A stretch of DNA of 6,673 nt. Source: Deltaproteobacteria bacterium (GTDB lineage Bacteria; Desulfobacterota; JADFXK01). A program made the position numbers and the translations under genes. A model generated the notes under the pieces. That model saw only the letters and a program-made list of their open reading frames with translations. It searched no databases and had not been told where the DNA came from. Shown in pieces: positions 6,097 to 6,673 of the stretch. The DNA lies in NCBI GenBank assembly GCA_015233295.1, contig JADFYC010000199.1, forward strand, positions 1 through 6,673. Reading direction: 5' to 3'. Within the stretch, counting starts at the first letter, position 1. Every line of letters begins with the position of its first letter.

Positions 6097-6673
6097 CTAT
6101 CTTTGCCAGCGATCGTGAATTCTTACTGATCCGCGATTTTATCACTGAACAATGCGGGATTTATCTCGATAATAAAAAAAAATATTTGATCGAAACGCGT
6201 CTTTCCGGCCTGGCCGAGCGAGAAGGTTGCCGGACATTTACTGATTTTTATTATAAGATCAATAACCCCGCCAATAACACCAAGTTGCGGGCTATGACCT
6301 TAGACGCGATCACTACCAATGAGACGCTTTGGTTTCGAGATAAGTATCCCTTTCGGGTGCTTAAAGAACAAATAGTTCCTGAGTTATACCATGAGATTAA
6401 GACCGGCAGGAGAAGAGAGATCAATATTTGGTCGGCCGCTTGCGCCACCGGTCAAGAGCCTTATTCGGCGGCCATAACGGCGTATGAATTCTATCAAAGC
6501 CACGGTTGTGAAGCCGACTGTCAGCACCAGGTCCGCATCCTGGCCACCGATATATCCTCCAAGGTTCTGGCCCAGGCCCAGGCCGGGAGCTACGACTATA
6601 TTGCCATCTGCCGGGGCTTAGGGCCGGCTCAGATCTCCCGATACTTCCGAAAAGAAAAAGAAAAGGGGTGTTG
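6093..6673 (+). CDS. cheR: CheR: chemoreceptor glutamate methyltransferase, N-terminal 193 residues (3' end outside window)
   Basis: CheR transfers methyl groups from S-adenosylmethionine to receptor glutamates, opposing CheB. The frame opens at ATG 6093, sharing ATGA with the cheB stop, and stays open to the right edge; typical CheR proteins are about 270-290 residues, so roughly 80-100 are missing. An N-terminal helical domain (about 1-70, with IRDFITEQCGIYLDNKKKYL) is followed by the methyltransferase domain. Diagnostic motifs are TTNETLWFRD (74-83), the SAM-binding WSAACATGQEPYS (113-125), ILATDIS (149-155) and RGLGPAQISRYF (174-185). GGAG in the end of cheB, 10 bases before the ATG, could serve as ribosome binding site, and the overlap suggests translational coupling with cheB. 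An uninterrupted run of nine A (6174-6182) encodes three lysines near codons 28-30. By eye this gene is less GC-rich than cheB or the glycosyltransferases. Confidence 0.95.
   Translation, partial: MTIFASDREFLLIRDFITEQCGIYLDNKKKYLIETRLSGLAEREGCRTFTDFYYKINNPANNTKLRAMTLDAITTNETLWFRDKYPFRVLKEQIVPELYHEIKTGRRREINIWSAACATGQEPYSAAITAYEFYQSHGCEADCQHQVRILATDISSKVLAQAQAGSYDYIAICRGLGPAQISRYFRKEKEKGC

Overview
The window most likely comes from a Gram-negative, chemotactic bacterium, probably of the Desulfobacterota (former Deltaproteobacteria). This rests on the style of the genes: a Cache-type chemoreceptor with almost no HAMP domain, a V4R-domain protein with a cysteine pattern, a CheB-CheR pair, and moderately GC-rich coding DNA. 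No rRNA or other phylogenetic marker is present, so the assignment is an inference.

Layout. Positions 3-275 (+) hold the end of a V4R-domain protein cut off at the left edge. Converging on it is a 619-residue methyl-accepting chemotaxis protein (339-2198, minus). A 537-bp divergent intergenic region (2199-2735) follows. It contains a candidate sigma-70 promoter, a possible mRNA stem and a 27-codon leader ORF, all pointing towards the rightward genes, plus a spaced inverted repeat. Rightward from 2736 lies a compact cassette of three genes: a family 2 glycosyltransferase with C-terminal membrane segments, a DPM1-like polyprenyl-phosphate glycosyltransferase, and a small DUF2304-type membrane protein. 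The first two overlap by 19 bases and the third starts 2 bases after the second ends. After 87 bases comes cheB (4927-6096), which overlaps the start of cheR by four bases (ATGA). cheR runs off the right edge.

How it fits together. The MCP would sense a periplasmic signal through its Cache domain. CheR would methylate receptor glutamates, and CheB, once phosphorylated at Asp57, would demethylate them. CheA, CheW and CheY are not in the window and could lie beyond either edge. The glycosyltransferase cassette probably transfers sugars from lipid-linked donors to an envelope glycan or protein. Whether it serves the chemosensory or motility machinery or is only a neighbour cannot be told from sequence alone.

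No RNA gene, CRISPR array, insertion sequence or phage element was recognised. The region is mostly built from known families. The parts that deserve a second look are the leader region before the glycosyltransferases, the placement of that cassette between chemotaxis genes, and the V4R protein beside them.
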